A DNA stretch of 64,000 bases from an uncultured Oscillospiraceae bacterium. GTDB taxonomy: Bacteria > Bacillota > Clostridia > Oscillospirales > Oscillospiraceae. Position numbers and translations under genes: made by a program. The notes below the pieces were generated by a model. That model did not search any database, had not been told where the DNA came from, and saw only the letters and a list, made by a program, of their open reading frames with translations. Positions 25,465-33,522 of this stretch are shown here, piece after piece. Location: positions 13,464 to 77,463 of the forward strand of contig CAKTKU010000008.1 of assembly GCA_934572335.1 (NCBI GenBank), read 5' to 3'. The number at the start of each line of letters is the position of its first letter. The first letter of the stretch is position 1.

Positions 25465-25498
25465 AAAAATGCCACCAAGAGAAATGACCCTTGGTGGC
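25465..25498 (-). terminator. Terminator of the toxin-antitoxin operon
   Basis: On the minus strand GCCACCAAG pairs with CTTGGTGGC across a 10-nt loop, followed by ATTTTT. It lies 22 nt after the toxin stop. Confidence 0.8.
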
Positions 25499-25520
25499 AA
25501 GATGCTCTATTGACTTTAAA

Positions 25521-25850
25521 TCAATCCTGTGCAACATCCGCAAACGCGGCTAATTGATCACGCCGACCATAGATGACGGCAGTGATATATACGCTCTTGG
25601 CTTCTTCGTTAACCAAATAATATACAAGATGTTTTTTTACTGGCATTTTATGAACTCCCTTGCTGCGCCACGGTTCTTCCTCTACCAGAGGATATCTCGA
25701 CGGCATAAAGCAAAGTCCGGCAATCTCTTTGTAAAGCAGATCAGCCCAGCGTTTTGCGGTTTCCGACTCTTGCAAGGTATGGGCAATATACAACGCAGTC
25801 TGACGAATCTGCTCCATTGCCTGTGGGGTCAGAGTTACTTGATAATCCAT
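25521..25850 (-). CDS. RelE/ParE-type toxin
   Basis: 109-residue toxin of the RelE/ParE superfamily: DYQVTLTPQAMEQIRQTALYI at the start, RWADLLYKEIAGL in the middle, and the C-terminal strand pattern HLVYYLVNEEAKSVYITAVIYGRRD. Members are mRNA endonucleases (RelE) or gyrase poisons (ParE); which applies is not clear. The ATG at 25850 follows the antitoxin stop by 2 nt; a TTG at 25856 would overlap it by 4 nt. Coupled expression with the antitoxin is expected. Confidence 0.85.
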   Translation of the reverse strand: MDYQVTLTPQAMEQIRQTALYIAHTLQESETAKRWADLLYKEIAGLCFMPSRYPLVEEEPWRSKGVHKMPVKKHLVYYLVNEEAKSVYITAVIYGRRDQLAAFADVAQD

Positions 25851-25852
25851 GT

Positions 25853-26149
25853 TCAAAGCTCGCTACGGATTTGGGCGAAAGCTTTCTCTACCGGTATTGT
25901 CTGACCGTTTTTTGCCTGCTGATATCCTTTTTCCATCATTGCGTCGAACTGTGCCTCTGTCATGCTGTCGCGCGTAGGGATCTGGGGCACAGACAGCGAA
26001 TACGGAACACCGCCAGTCATTATGATCTGCCGGTACAAGGTATCGATCAGCACAGACACCGGCAGACCGATATTAGCAAGAATCGCTTCGGCCTGCTGCT
26101 TGATTTCCGGTTGCACACGAGCCGTTACATTTGCACTCTTTATTGCCAT
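25853..26149 (-). CDS. RelB/DinJ-type antitoxin
   Basis: 98 residues from the ATG at 26149. The N-terminal ribbon-helix-helix DNA-binding region (SANVTARVQPEIKQQAEAIL, then GLPVSVLIDTLYRQII) is typical of RelB/DinJ; the C-terminal part (EAQFDAMMEKGYQQAKNGQ) would wrap the toxin. Antitoxins of this type repress their own promoter, and an 11-bp inverted repeat overlaps the -35 here. The longer frame to 26206 has no ribosome binding site. Confidence 0.88.
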   Translation of the reverse strand: MAIKSANVTARVQPEIKQQAEAILANIGLPVSVLIDTLYRQIIMTGGVPYSLSVPQIPTRDSMTEAQFDAMMEKGYQQAKNGQTIPVEKAFAQIRSEL

Positions 26150-26174
26150 GATAAGCACCTGCCTTTCTATACGT

Positions 26175-26210
26175 AGTATACCACATTGTATTGCTGGTTG
26201 CAACACAATG
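26175..26210 (-). promoter_or_regulatory. Toxin-antitoxin promoter with overlapping operator
   Basis: Minus-strand promoter TTGCAA (26198-26203), 17-nt spacer, TATACT (26175-26180). An inverted repeat CATTGTATTGC (26184-26194) / GCAACACAATG (26200-26210), one mismatch in 11 bp, covers the -35 and spacer, as expected for antitoxin autorepression. Confidence 0.7.
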
Positions 26211-26392
26211 CAGTTATTATTTCGTTATTTCTCATCGGTAAGAATGGTCTGCGCGTTAATATGCTTTTTATTGTCAGCACTTTTTTACTCCGCAAGAAAA
26301 AATTACATCCCCCTTTTCGGAATATCTCCATCTGATATGCAGAAGATAAGTTCGGGCAAACAACCCGAATAGAGAAAAAGGAGATGTAAACT

Positions 26393-26593
26393 ATGTCTAC
26401 CAATTCCAGTAATCATCTTGTTAACCCCGCAGCGCGCGACGCTATGGAGAAGTTCAAGATGGAGGCCGCTTCTGAAGTCGGCGTCAATCTCAAGAACGGC
26501 TACAACGGCGACCTTACCAGCCGTCAGGCCGGTTCCGTCGGCGGCCAGATGGTCAAGAAGATGATCGAGGCCTACGAGAACGGCATGAAGTAA
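26393..26593 (+). CDS. Alpha/beta-type small acid-soluble spore protein
   Basis: 66-residue SASP that coats spore DNA and protects it from UV and heat. The two family signatures are present: the germination protease region (KFKMEAASEVGV, cleaved between Glu and Val/Ile in the family) and DLTSRQAGSVGGQMVKKMIE. It has a strong AAGGAGA site. A small hairpin (TTCGGG/CCCGAA at 26349-26367) lies in the 5' leader. In known spore formers such genes are sigma-G dependent; I could not identify a convincing sigma-G promoter. Confidence 0.95.
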   Translation: MSTNSSNHLVNPAARDAMEKFKMEAASEVGVNLKNGYNGDLTSRQAGSVGGQMVKKMIEAYENGMK

Positions 26594-26610
26594 TTTGCGC
26601 AAAGACCCAT

Positions 26611-26650
26611 AAAAAATTCAGGAGAGCAGCAGCTCCCCTGAATTTTTTAT
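26611..26650. terminator. Bidirectional terminator between SASP and obgE
   Basis: AAAAAATTCAGG...CCTGAATTTTTT stem with an internal GAGC/GCTC hairpin. A- and T-runs on the two sides allow use from both strands. Confidence 0.85.
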
Positions 26651-26656
26651 AGAGAT

Positions 26657-27940
26657 TTAATCCTTATATTCAAACATCAGGTCATACATGCTGACGGTGT
26701 CGCCGTCCTTCACGCCCATCTGCTCCATGCGCTCGTACACGCCGGATTCACGCAGGACGCGGTCAAAGTACATGCGGCTTTCATAATCGTCAAAGTTGAT
26801 GGTCGACACAAGGCGCTGGATCCACGGCCCCTCGACGATCCACATATCGTCAAAGTGCTGTATGTCAAGCCCGGAGGAGGTATCAATGACCGGCTCCGGC
26901 GGGACATAGTCCGCTTCGAAGCTCAGCATGGGCGGAAGCTCCGCCAAGCGGTGCGCGCATTCGCCGACAAGCTCGCGCGTGCCCTCATGGGTCACGGCGC
27001 TCATCTCAAAGAACTCGTACCCAAGCTCCTCCACATGAGCGCGCAGACGCTCGATATTGTCGCTCCCCTCTTCAACGAGGTCGCACTTGTTCGCGGCGAC
27101 TATCTGCGGGCGGGATGCAAGCTCGGGACTATATTCCTTAAGCTCGGCATTTATCGCGTCGAAATCCTCCACAGGGTCACGCCCCTCAGAGCCGGACACA
27201 TCCACAAGATGGACAAGCAGACGGCAGCGGTCGATATGCCGCAGGAAGTCATATCCCAGCCCCGCGCCCTCGGACGCGCCCTCGATAATACCGGGTATGT
27301 CCGCCATGACAAAGGACACGCCCTCATCGACGTACACAACGCCGAGATTGGGGAAGAGCGTGGTGAAGTGATAGTTCGCGATCTTCGGGTGCGCCTTGCT
27401 GACAACGGACAGGAGCGTCGACTTGCCGACATTCGGGAAGCCCACCAGCCCAACATCCGCCAGCAGCTTCAGCTCAAGCGTGATGTCATGGCTCTCTCCG
27501 GGAAGCCCTGGCTTTGCAAAGCGCGGAACCTGACGCGTGGGCGTGGCAAAGTGCATATTGCCCCAGCCGCCGCGGCCGCCCTTGGCGGCGACCCAGTCCT
27601 CGCCGGTGGACATATCGTGCATGATAGCGCCGGTCTCGGTGTCGCGCACGATGGTGCCGCGCGGGACCTTTATATACAGCGTCTCGCCGTCCTTGCCGTA
27701 GCAGCGCTTGCCGGAGCCGTTCGCGCCGTTCCCGGCGGAGTACTTGCGCTTATAGCGAAAGTCCATGAGCGTGGACATATTGTCGTCAACGGTGAACACG
27801 ATGTTGCCGCCGCGCCCGCCGTCGCCGCCGTCCGGTCCGCCCGCCGCGACGTATTTCTCCCGGTGGAACGCGACCGCGCCGTCACCGCCCTTTCCGGCGT
27901 GTATGCTGATCCTTGCCTTGTCAACAAATGCAGATGCCAT
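26657..27940 (-). CDS. obgE: GTPase ObgE/CgtA
   Basis: 427-residue essential ribosome-associated GTPase. The glycine-rich Obg domain (residues 1-158) is followed by the G domain with GFPNVGKSTLL, DIPGIIEGA and NKCD, and a C-terminal OCT domain (about 345-427). In B. subtilis Obg also affects the stress response and sporulation entry. It lies after rplU-rpmA in the same direction, a conserved order, but a terminator separates it from rpmA, so it may have its own promoter. Confidence 0.97.
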   Translation of the reverse strand: MASAFVDKARISIHAGKGGDGAVAFHREKYVAAGGPDGGDGGRGGNIVFTVDDNMSTLMDFRYKRKYSAGNGANGSGKRCYGKDGETLYIKVPRGTIVRDTETGAIMHDMSTGEDWVAAKGGRGGWGNMHFATPTRQVPRFAKPGLPGESHDITLELKLLADVGLVGFPNVGKSTLLSVVSKAHPKIANYHFTTLFPNLGVVYVDEGVSFVMADIPGIIEGASEGAGLGYDFLRHIDRCRLLVHLVDVSGSEGRDPVEDFDAINAELKEYSPELASRPQIVAANKCDLVEEGSDNIERLRAHVEELGYEFFEMSAVTHEGTRELVGECAHRLAELPPMLSFEADYVPPEPVIDTSSGLDIQHFDDMWIVEGPWIQRLVSTINFDDYESRMYFDRVLRESGVYERMEQMGVKDGDTVSMYDLMFEYKD

Positions 27941-27966
27941 GCCGTAACCTCCTTTGCGTTACTATG

Positions 27967-27996
27967 AAAAAAGGCCGGACAATGTCCGGCCTTTTT
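27967..27996. terminator. Terminator between rpmA and obgE
   Basis: AAAAAGGCCGGAC / GTCCGGCCTTTTT 13-bp stem with a 3-nt loop. Ten nt after the rpmA stop on the minus strand, followed by a U-run. Confidence 0.9.
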
Positions 27997-28005
27997 AAGT
28001 CACAT

Positions 28006-28269
28006 TTACTGAGCAATTTCTTCGTAAACAGAGACCTTTTTGCGGTCCTTGCCCATGCGCTCGAACTTCACCTTGCCGTCTACGAGAGCGAACAGAGTGT
28101 CGTCCTTACCCTTACCGACGTTGGTACCCGGGTGGATCTTCGTTCCGCGCTGTCTGACAAGGATGTTGCCGGCCAGAACAAACTGTCCGTCGGCTCTCTT
28201 GGCACCAAGACGCTTAGACTCACTGTCGCGGCCGTTCTTGGTAGAACCCATACCTTTTTTATGTGCCAT
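28006..28269 (-). CDS. rpmA: 50S ribosomal protein L27
   Basis: 87 residues beginning MAHKKGMGSTKNGRDSESKR; the N-terminus reaches the peptidyl transferase centre. Unlike L27 of many Firmicutes, which carries a cleaved N-terminal extension ending FFASKKG, this protein starts directly in the mature form. The prp/ysxB protease gene that normally sits between rplU and rpmA is absent (the gap is 40 nt). Confidence 0.97.
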   Translation of the reverse strand: MAHKKGMGSTKNGRDSESKRLGAKRADGQFVLAGNILVRQRGTKIHPGTNVGKGKDDTLFALVDGKVKFERMGKDRKKVSVYEEIAQ

Positions 28270-28309
28270 TCAGGTTTTCCCTCCTTTAGTCAATATCAGT
28301 TGCGGAAAA

Positions 28310-28624
28310 TTAAGCGTTGATGGTCTCAATCTGAACCTTGGTGTAGGGCTGTCTGTGACCCTGCGTTCTGCGATAGCCCTTTTTGGGCTTCATCTTGTAG
28401 ACGCGGATCTTGGCGCTCTTGCCGTTCTTGACGACATTCGCGGAGACGGAAGCGCCCTCGATGCAGGGTGCACCGAAAACTGCGGTCTCACCGTCGATAA
28501 CAGCCAGAACCTGGTCGAACTTAACAGCCTCGCCAGCTGCGGCATCCATCTTCTCAACGAAGATAACGTCGCCCTCAGCAACACGGTACTGCTTGCCGCC
28601 GGTCACGATGATAGCATGCTTCAT
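28310..28624 (-). CDS. rplU: 50S ribosomal protein L21
   Basis: 104 residues, MKHAIIVTGGKQYRVAEGD at the start and KMKPKKGYRRTQGHRQPYT near the end, both diagnostic for bL21. First gene of the rplU-rpmA operon, behind a consensus promoter and an 80-nt leader. The start is supported by a GGAGGA site. Confidence 0.97.
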   Translation of the reverse strand: MKHAIIVTGGKQYRVAEGDVIFVEKMDAAAGEAVKFDQVLAVIDGETAVFGAPCIEGASVSANVVKNGKSAKIRVYKMKPKKGYRRTQGHRQPYTKVQIETINA

Positions 28625-28707
28625 TAACTTATCCTCCCTCTTTACAGGTCTCGCTCTTAGGGCGGAGGCATAGCCCCGCTTTATAGCCCCTTCAATGCGG
28701 CTTTAGT
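28625..28707 (-). promoter_or_regulatory. Leader RNA of rplU, possible L21 autoregulatory element
   Basis: The leader between the promoter and rplU can form several GC-rich pairings (GGGGCTAT and AGCGGGGCTATG repeats against GCCTCCGCCCT). An L21 leader is known in Firmicutes at this place. Similarity is positional and structural, not verified against the model. Confidence 0.45.
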
Positions 28708-28736
28708 AGGATAACACGTACAAGCCCAGGTGTCAA
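28708..28736 (-). promoter_or_regulatory. Sigma-A promoter of rplU-rpmA
   Basis: Minus strand TTGACA (28731-28736), 17-nt spacer, TATCCT (28708-28713). Confidence 0.85.
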
Positions 28737-28764
28737 GAGATTTTATCGTATTTTCGCGATTTTT

Positions 28765-30099
28765 TCAGCCTACTGCCTCAATATCGCTGTCGTTCATGAG
28801 GATATATGCGCCGTTTTCGCCGCTCTGCGTGAGGAGCAGGCGCGTCTGCGCGCCGGAGGCATCGCGGAAGCTGACCATGAGATCAGGCATACCGTCGGGT
28901 ATCATGGTGTCAAGCTGAAGCACGCAGTCGCTCATATAGCTGCACGCCCAGAGCTGTGCCGTCTCATAAAACCGGTCGGAATAGTCCACGGACGCAAGGC
29001 GCACATCGTACACCGTGCCGTCCGCCTCAAGGCAAAGCGCCTCGCCCTCGGCATCGACCGTGACCTTGTCGATTATCTCGATAGACCCGTCGGCAATATC
29101 GCTCTGCGCCTTGAGCGTGAGGGTGCCGCTCTCGGCGGTGCGCTCAGCAGGAAGCCACTTGTCGTCTATATGCCCGGCAAGGTCGCTGTACGGGATGACA
29201 AAATCGACTATACCGGCGGCATAGGGTCCAAGCTCATAGACAGCTGAATAAATGACCATGCCTTCCTCGCTGAAATACCACGAGCCGTCGCGCACGAGCG
29301 CGGCGATGGCAGCATTGACATCACCGTCGGTGACCATGTCCGCGAAAACGCGCGCGGAATAGTACCCGTCCTTGTCCGCGGTGTAAAGCCCTATCATATA
29401 GTCGGCAAGGAACGCCTTGAGCTCATCGAAATTGCCGGAGAGCATATCGAGCGTGACATATTCTCCGCTCTCGGTGTCAAAGGTATAGCCCGTGTCAAAA
29501 TAGTTCCCATGCACGCCGCCGGTGAACGTATAGGTCGTATATACCATGCTGAGCACGCGGCTGTCGATGCGCTCAACGCGCCCCGTGCGGGACGAGGAAA
29601 ACTCCAGCGGCATATCTGTCACCCCGTTTTCAACGGCGTAGCTATAGTTATCCGTCGCCATTTCGAGCATACCGTTCAAGCCGCTCATCGCGTAATCGTC
29701 GTTCCCCTCGCCGACGCCGTAATCATTGCCGGTGTAATAGGTCTCATCGACGGTCGCGATATACTCATTGACGGCATTGCTCGCCTCCGGGCGTCCCTCG
29801 ATGTATACGCGCGGTGTCTCGTAGGAGAACGACAGGATGAGCGTGTCGCCGTTCTGCGGGTCGTAATGCTCCTCAGAGTGCTTTTCCATGCTGACAATGA
29901 CGTGCTGCGGCAGCGCGGACTTCGGGATGCTATTCGTGGTGTCTATCTCTGCTGTGACCTCTGGCGAAGGCTCGGTCTGCTGGGTGTTTGTGTCGGGCAG
30001 CGGCGGCAGCTCAACATTTTTCAGATTGTTCAGACTGCCGCACCCGCACAGCGCCGCCATAAGAGCCAGCGCAAGAATTATCGCGGTTATCTTTTTCAT
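28765..30099 (-). CDS. Secreted lipoprotein with DUF4163/DUF3298-like region
   Basis: 444 residues from the ATG at 30099. The signal peptide MKKITAIILALALMAALCGC has a probable lipidation Cys at residue 20. A Pro/Thr/Glu linker follows, then a domain with SFSYETPRVYIEGRPEASNAVNEYI and GGVHGNYFDTGYTFDTESGEYVTLDML, the pattern of the DUF4163-DUF3298 (RsiV/PdaC-like) pair; the last 100 residues are unassigned. Extracellular, membrane-anchored. Ligand unknown; some relatives bind lysozyme or act beside peptidoglycan deacetylases. Single gene, divergent from the iron-sulfur flavoprotein. Confidence 0.8.
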   Translation of the reverse strand: MKKITAIILALALMAALCGCGSLNNLKNVELPPLPDTNTQQTEPSPEVTAEIDTTNSIPKSALPQHVIVSMEKHSEEHYDPQNGDTLILSFSYETPRVYIEGRPEASNAVNEYIATVDETYYTGNDYGVGEGNDDYAMSGLNGMLEMATDNYSYAVENGVTDMPLEFSSSRTGRVERIDSRVLSMVYTTYTFTGGVHGNYFDTGYTFDTESGEYVTLDMLSGNFDELKAFLADYMIGLYTADKDGYYSARVFADMVTDGDVNAAIAALVRDGSWYFSEEGMVIYSAVYELGPYAAGIVDFVIPYSDLAGHIDDKWLPAERTAESGTLTLKAQSDIADGSIEIIDKVTVDAEGEALCLEADGTVYDVRLASVDYSDRFYETAQLWACSYMSDCVLQLDTMIPDGMPDLMVSFRDASGAQTRLLLTQSGENGAYILMNDSDIEAVG

Positions 30100-30276
30100 A
30101 GTGTTCCTCCATGTCCGTCTTGATAAGACAGATAATATGACGTGGAGCAGGAAGTATATGTTCCCGCGCGTCCGTCCGCTTTCTATATGATTATTATAAG
30201 CCATTACGATATATAAAACAAGCGAACAGGCTGTAAAAACAACGCAGAAAAATTCGGCAATTTATATAAATGTCAG

Positions 30277-30305
30277 TTTACGAGGAAAAACATATATGTT
30301 ATAAT
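30277..30305 (+). promoter_or_regulatory. Sigma-A promoter of the flavoprotein-hypA operon
   Basis: TTTACG (30277-30282), 17-nt spacer, TATAAT (30300-30305). Confidence 0.75.
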
Positions 30306-30317
30306 GTCAATAACATT

Positions 30318-30337
30318 GTGATAGTTTTGCTTATCAC
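30318..30337 (+). promoter_or_regulatory. Palindrome at the transcription start, candidate operator
   Basis: GTGATA (30318-30323), 8 nt, TATCAC (30332-30337), a few bases past the expected start site. The half-sites resemble Rex/CRP-FNR-type operators (TTGTGA-like), which would fit a redox enzyme, but the match is partial. Confidence 0.4.
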
Positions 30338-30355
30338 TAAAAACGAGGTGTAGAG

Positions 30356-33037
30356 ATGGAAAAAAGAGCGAATATTCTGGCTCTCGCGACGAAGATAAGT
30401 CTTGAGAGCATGACGTACACAGGCATTACCTACAATGACCCCGAGTACAGGATCCTTGCGCCCATTGTCACGGACGATATGTGCAGCGTGGCAATGCATA
30501 TGCGTCTGGAAGCGCCGCGCACCGCGGCGGAGCTCGCGCGGCGCTGCAGCGCGGACGTGAACTTTGTGCAGAAGCAGATCGACAAGCTCGTCGAGATCGG
30601 CTTTGCGCGCTCGCGCACCACGGACGGCGTGCTTGGCTACTACTACCCCATCTGGGTCCCCGGCATCATGGAGGGCATACTCTCCAACCGCGAGCAGTGT
30701 GACCGCTACCCCGATCTGGGCTACTGCTTCGAAGAGTACACCCGCCGCCGCATCGAGCTCGTCGCCCCGACGCTCAGCTCCGGCAAGCTCGGCATGATGT
30801 TCATGCGCGTTATGCCCGTCATGAGCGCGATCGAGAACAACTCCCGCACAGCGTCCTACGACGAGATATCCACCCTCATCGAAAACGCCACGGCGATCTC
30901 CGTCGGTCCCTGCTCCTGCCGCCGCGCGCGCCGCCTCATGGGCGAGGGCTGCGGCCATCTGGAAGAGGACATGTGCATGTACCTCAACGACAACGCCATC
31001 AACTATTCCAAGACCGGCGCGCATCGCCTCGTCACCAAGGAGGAGGCATATGAGATACTCAAGCGCGCCGAGGACAACGGTCTTGTCCACGAGATAAACC
31101 AGACCCCCGGCTTTGAGGACACCACCGCAATATGCAACTGCTGCGGCTGCTCGTGCTTTGCGCTGCGCATCGCGGAGTACTTCCGCTCCAAGAACGCCAT
31201 ACGCTCCAACTATACCGCGCGTGTCGACAAGGAAAAGTGCGTCGCCTGCGGGCAGTGCGTTGAGAACTGCCAGACGAACGCGCTCCGCCTCGGTCAGAAA
31301 AACTGCACGACGAACCCGCACATCTCCGATGCTTATGACTCCGACCGCGCAATCCCCTGGGACCGTTCCAGCTACAACGTCGAATACCGCACGAACCGCT
31401 CCGACGTTATGGAGAGCGGCACCGCGCCCTGCAAGGCGACCTGCCCCGCGCACATCCCCGTTCAAGGTTACATAAAGCTCGCCTCCATGGGGCGCTACAC
31501 CGAGGCGCTGGAGCTGATAAAGAAAGAGAACCCCTTCCCCGCTGTCTGCGGCCGCATCTGCAACAAGGCGTGCGAAAGCGCCTGTACACGCGGCATTATC
31601 GACTCCTCCGTCGCAATCGACGATATAAAGAAGTTCATCGCTGAGAAGGACCTGGACTCCGCGACGCGCTTTGTACCCAAGATGCTCAACCAGACCGGCA
31701 GACCCTATACCGAGAAGATTGCCGTCATCGGTGCCGGTCCCGCGGGTCTGAGCTGCGCTTATTACCTCGCCGTCAAGGGCTACCCCGTGACCGTGTTTGA
31801 AAAGGAAGACAAGCTCGGCGGTATGCTGACGCTCGGCATTCCCTCATTCCGGCTGGATAAGGACGTAGTCAACGCGGAGATCGAGATTCTGCGCGAGCTC
31901 GGCGTAGAGTTCCGCACCGGGGTCGAGGTCGGCAAGGACATCACGCTCGACGCGCTGCGCGCGGACGGGTACAAGGCATTCTATCTCGGCATCGGCGCAA
32001 GCCGCGGCACTTCCGTCGGCTGCAAGGGCGACGATCTTGCGGGCGTATTCACCGGCATTGACTTCCTGCGCGAGGTCAACCTCGGCAAAACGCCGGAGAT
32101 CGGCAAAAAGGTCGCCGTTATCGGCGGCGGCAATGTCGCCATCGACGTGGCGCGCACCGCTGTGCGCCTCGGCGCGGACGAGGTAACGGTCGTTTACCGA
32201 CGCGGCAGAGATGAGATGCCCGCCGACGCGGACGAGGTCGCCGAGGCGGAGGCCGAGGGCGTGAAGCTCCGCTTTCTCGCCTCCCCCGCCGAGATCACCG
32301 GCAGCGGCAAGGCCGAGGCGATCACGGTCGAGCTTATGGAGCTTGGCGACGTGGACGCGAAGGGACGGCGCAAGAGCGTCGGCACCGGCAGGTTTGAGAC
32401 CATCGCCGTCGACAGCGTTATCTCAGCCATCGGGCAGAGGATAGACCTGTGCAATATCGCCGCTTTCAGGACGAATGTCAACGGCACGGTCATCGCGGAC
32501 GCGAAGAGCTATCAGACGAGCGTGGACGATGTGTTCGCCGGCGGCGATGCCGTGACGGGGCCGAAGTTCGCCATTGATGCCATCGCCGCCGGTAAGGAGG
32601 GCGCGGTGTCCATCCACCGCTATGTCCACCCCGGACAGGCGCAGGACATCGGGCGCGACAACCGCGACTATAAGGCGCTCGACACCGCGACCGTCGCCGT
32701 GTCCATCGGCAGCTTTGACACTGCGCCGCGCCAGAAGGCCGCCTGCGGCAGCGCGGAGGAGGCCAGAAAGACCTTCAAGGATCTGCGCGGCACACTCACC
32801 GAAGAGCAGATAAAGAAAGAGGCCGACCGCTGCCTCGGCTGCGGCTGCGTCGTCGTGGATGAGGACCTCTGCGTCGGCTGCGGCATCTGCACTACGAAGT
32901 GCAAGTTCGACGCCATCAGGCTGGAAAAGACGCTGGATAACAAGGGACAGACCTATTACCGGACGCTGCTCACCGCCGTCACAAACACGCCGCACGCGCT
33001 TGGACGCCTGGCAAAGAAAAAGCTCATCAAAAAGTGA
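30356..33037 (+). CDS. Multidomain iron-sulfur flavoprotein (GltD/NfnB-like NAD(P) oxidoreductase)
   Basis: 893 residues. Order: a winged-helix-like region (about 50-100), a cysteine-rich region (PCSCRRARR, CNCCGCSC), a ferredoxin domain starting at Cys295 (CVACGQCVENC), the GltD-type N-terminal iron-sulfur domain from Cys359 (CKATCPAHIP), FAD-binding GAGPAGLS at 459-466, NAD(P)-binding GGGNVAIDVARTA, and a C-terminal ferredoxin pair (CLGCGC and Cys839 CVGCGICTTKC). It likely moves electrons between NAD(P)H and ferredoxin or a partner enzyme, in the cytoplasm. It is followed by hypA after 14 nt. The electron partner is not identified. Confidence 0.85.
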   Translation: MEKRANILALATKISLESMTYTGITYNDPEYRILAPIVTDDMCSVAMHMRLEAPRTAAELARRCSADVNFVQKQIDKLVEIGFARSRTTDGVLGYYYPIWVPGIMEGILSNREQCDRYPDLGYCFEEYTRRRIELVAPTLSSGKLGMMFMRVMPVMSAIENNSRTASYDEISTLIENATAISVGPCSCRRARRLMGEGCGHLEEDMCMYLNDNAINYSKTGAHRLVTKEEAYEILKRAEDNGLVHEINQTPGFEDTTAICNCCGCSCFALRIAEYFRSKNAIRSNYTARVDKEKCVACGQCVENCQTNALRLGQKNCTTNPHISDAYDSDRAIPWDRSSYNVEYRTNRSDVMESGTAPCKATCPAHIPVQGYIKLASMGRYTEALELIKKENPFPAVCGRICNKACESACTRGIIDSSVAIDDIKKFIAEKDLDSATRFVPKMLNQTGRPYTEKIAVIGAGPAGLSCAYYLAVKGYPVTVFEKEDKLGGMLTLGIPSFRLDKDVVNAEIEILRELGVEFRTGVEVGKDITLDALRADGYKAFYLGIGASRGTSVGCKGDDLAGVFTGIDFLREVNLGKTPEIGKKVAVIGGGNVAIDVARTAVRLGADEVTVVYRRGRDEMPADADEVAEAEAEGVKLRFLASPAEITGSGKAEAITVELMELGDVDAKGRRKSVGTGRFETIAVDSVISAIGQRIDLCNIAAFRTNVNGTVIADAKSYQTSVDDVFAGGDAVTGPKFAIDAIAAGKEGAVSIHRYVHPGQAQDIGRDNRDYKALDTATVAVSIGSFDTAPRQKAACGSAEEARKTFKDLRGTLTEEQIKKEADRCLGCGCVVVDEDLCVGCGICTTKCKFDAIRLEKTLDNKGQTYYRTLLTAVTNTPHALGRLAKKKLIKK

Positions 33038-33051
33038 GCCGGTGACTTGTC

Positions 33052-33402
33052 ATGCATGAAATAGGCATTGTGCGCAGCATGTGCAGAACCGTTGCGGACT
33101 ACGCGCGTGAAAACGGCGTCGCCCATGTGGACGAGATCGTCTGCGAGGTTGGCGAGCTGTCGCTCGTCATCCCGGAGTACGTGGAGGAACTTTACCCGCC
33201 CGTGAGCGAGGACGTCCCCGAGGTCCGCGGCGCAAAGCTCATCCTCGAAATAGTCCCCGGACTTGCCGAGTGCGATGACTGCGACGAGATTTTCAACGTT
33301 GTCGCGAACGAGGGCTACTGTCCCAACTGCGGCAGCTTCAGCAAGACGGTGCTCTCCGGCAGGGATTTCAACATAAAAGAGATCCACGTCGCCGAGGGCT
33401 GA
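33052..33402 (+). CDS. hypA: HypA/HybF-like nickel metallochaperone
   Basis: 116 residues. Starts MHEIGI, with the nickel-binding His2-Glu3; the zinc site is Cys74-x2-Cys77 and Cys90-x2-Cys93. HypA inserts nickel into [NiFe]-hydrogenase together with HypB. No other hydrogenase or maturation gene is in the window, so it may serve a distant hydrogenase, or the flavoprotein it follows may be hydrogenase-linked. A strong terminator follows. Confidence 0.88.
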   Translation: MHEIGIVRSMCRTVADYARENGVAHVDEIVCEVGELSLVIPEYVEELYPPVSEDVPEVRGAKLILEIVPGLAECDDCDEIFNVVANEGYCPNCGSFSKTVLSGRDFNIKEIHVAEG

Positions 33403-33421
33403 CAATCAAGATTTTTTGGTG

Positions 33422-33460
33422 TACTGCTGCAAAGTGTGAGGCACTTTGCAGCAGTATTAT
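33422..33460 (+). terminator. Terminator after hypA
   Basis: A perfect 15-bp stem TACTGCTGCAAAGTG with its complement, loop TGAGG, followed by TTATATT. Confidence 0.88.
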
Positions 33461-33461
33461 A

Positions 33462-33490
33462 TTGACTATTCAAGCCAAAACGTGTAAAAT
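33462..33490 (+). promoter_or_regulatory. Sigma-A promoter of the alpha/beta hydrolase gene
   Basis: TTGACT (33462-33467), 17-nt spacer, TAAAAT (33485-33490), immediately after the preceding terminator. Confidence 0.75.
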
Positions 33491-33522
33491 TAATTAACAA
33501 ATATACTGTATGGAGGTTCAAA

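Noticed and set aside
26319..26345. Possible sigma-G promoter before the SASP gene
   Set aside because: GGAATA could be a -35, but no CATNNTA-like -10 occurs at a suitable distance.
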